Shown here: one piece after another, positions 63,743-64,000 of the stretch
How the letters are laid out: each line of letters starts with the position of its first letter
How positions within the stretch are numbered: position 1 is the first letter of the stretch
Assembly (NCBI GenBank): GCA_003152485.1
Contig: PMAE01000068.1
Location: 40,612 to 104,611, forward strand
Source of the DNA: Gemmatimonadota bacterium
Lineage (GTDB): Bacteria > Gemmatimonadota > Gemmatimonadetes > Gemmatimonadales > Gemmatimonadaceae
Length of the DNA: 64,000 bases
Reading direction: 5' to 3'
Notes under the pieces: model-generated
What the model saw: the letters and a program-made list of their open reading frames with translations, nothing else
Told to the model about the DNA's origin: nothing
Databases searched by the model: none
Made by a program: the position numbers and the translations under genes

Positions 63743-64000
63743 GCGACCCCGCGGACCGCCGCCTCGCGGGTCTCACACGCCGAGAGGCCATGGCCCTCCT
63801 CGCCGCGCTCCCCCTGGCGGCGGCGGTCGATCCATCGGCGCTCGTCGCCCGCGCGTGGCGTCACGTGGGAGAGCGTTCCATCGCCGCGTCCACGCCCTAC
63901 GCGCCCCGGTACTTTACCGCCCGTGAATGGCGCACCGTATGCCGTCTGGCTGACGACATCCTCCCGCGCGATGAGCGGTCCGGCAGCGCCGCCGACGCCG
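63739..64000 (+). CDS. Gluconate 2-dehydrogenase subunit 3 family protein (partial)
   Basis: At least 87 residues, running off the window. GTG start at 63739 overlaps the GMC stop. The N-terminus TRREAMALLAALPLAAAV has a twin-arginine-like motif. YAPRYFTAREWRTVCRLADDILPRDERS is the family core (split here by residue order). The small subunit would carry the GMC protein across the membrane. The C-terminus lies outside the window. Confidence 0.9.
   Translation, partial: MSDPADRRLAGLTRREAMALLAALPLAAAVDPSALVARAWRHVGERSIAASTPYAPRYFTAREWRTVCRLADDILPRDERSGSAADA

Overview
The window is a high-GC bacterial chromosome segment, packed with genes on both strands. I see no rRNA, tRNA, insertion sequence, prophage or CRISPR array. 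Gene content suggests a soil or freshwater heterotroph, most likely Gemmatimonadota or a similar phylum. The clues are membrane serine/threonine kinases with TPR tails, an ECF sigma factor paired with one of them, a SARP-TM-TPR regulator, Tat-type lipoprotein amidases and a GMC dehydrogenase with a gluconate-2-dehydrogenase subunit 3. No phylogenetic marker is present, so the phylum is a guess.

1-15 kb: a minus-strand phenylacetate catabolon, transcribed right to left as paaG-H-I-J-Y-Z-A-B-C-D, with many 4-8 bp overlaps. It continues into a fused E1 2-oxoacid dehydrogenase, an enoyl-CoA hydratase homologue and a class I/II aminotransferase. No phenylacetate-CoA ligase (PaaK) or PaaE reductase is visible. 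The aminotransferase and E1 suggest that phenylalanine could enter as phenylpyruvate and be decarboxylated directly to phenylacetyl-CoA. A serine/threonine dehydratase lies upstream.

15-29 kb: a secreted unknown protein, YaeQ, a YbhG/F/R-CecR-like efflux operon (HlyD, ABC ATPase, permease, TetR), a SARP-TPR membrane regulator, a lipoprotein / OmpA-fragment / secreted-protein set, and an NHL-type lipoprotein flanked by two near-identical hairpins.

29-48 kb: an AAA+ ATPase, a 3-hydroxyisobutyrate-dehydrogenase-like enzyme, an agmatinase-family enzyme, a membrane cytochrome c, a GGDEF-EAL protein, DUF350 plus a lytic transglycosylase, an EVE-domain protein, a Tat-lipoprotein amidase, an ECF sigma factor with a kinase-TPR protein, topoisomerase IB, a PQQ-type sugar dehydrogenase and a RhaD-SDR fusion.

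48-57 kb: a PP2C phosphatase, an amidohydrolase, and an amidase coupled to a small Tat-lipoprotein. Next is a minus-strand set that looks like a peptide natural-product locus: a 59-aa leader-like peptide, a heme-oxygenase-like diiron oxidase, a 26-aa reading frame with a good RBS, an MFS exporter, a LysA-like PLP decarboxylase and a VOC enzyme. This is the best candidate for an undescribed system.

57-64 kb: divergent from that set, a kinase-FlgO-TPR protein is translationally coupled to a caspase/gingipain-like (clan CD) protein, followed by a small basic protein. A DUF1080 / GMC / subunit 3 set for 3-keto-sugar metabolism follows, and its last gene runs off the end of the window.
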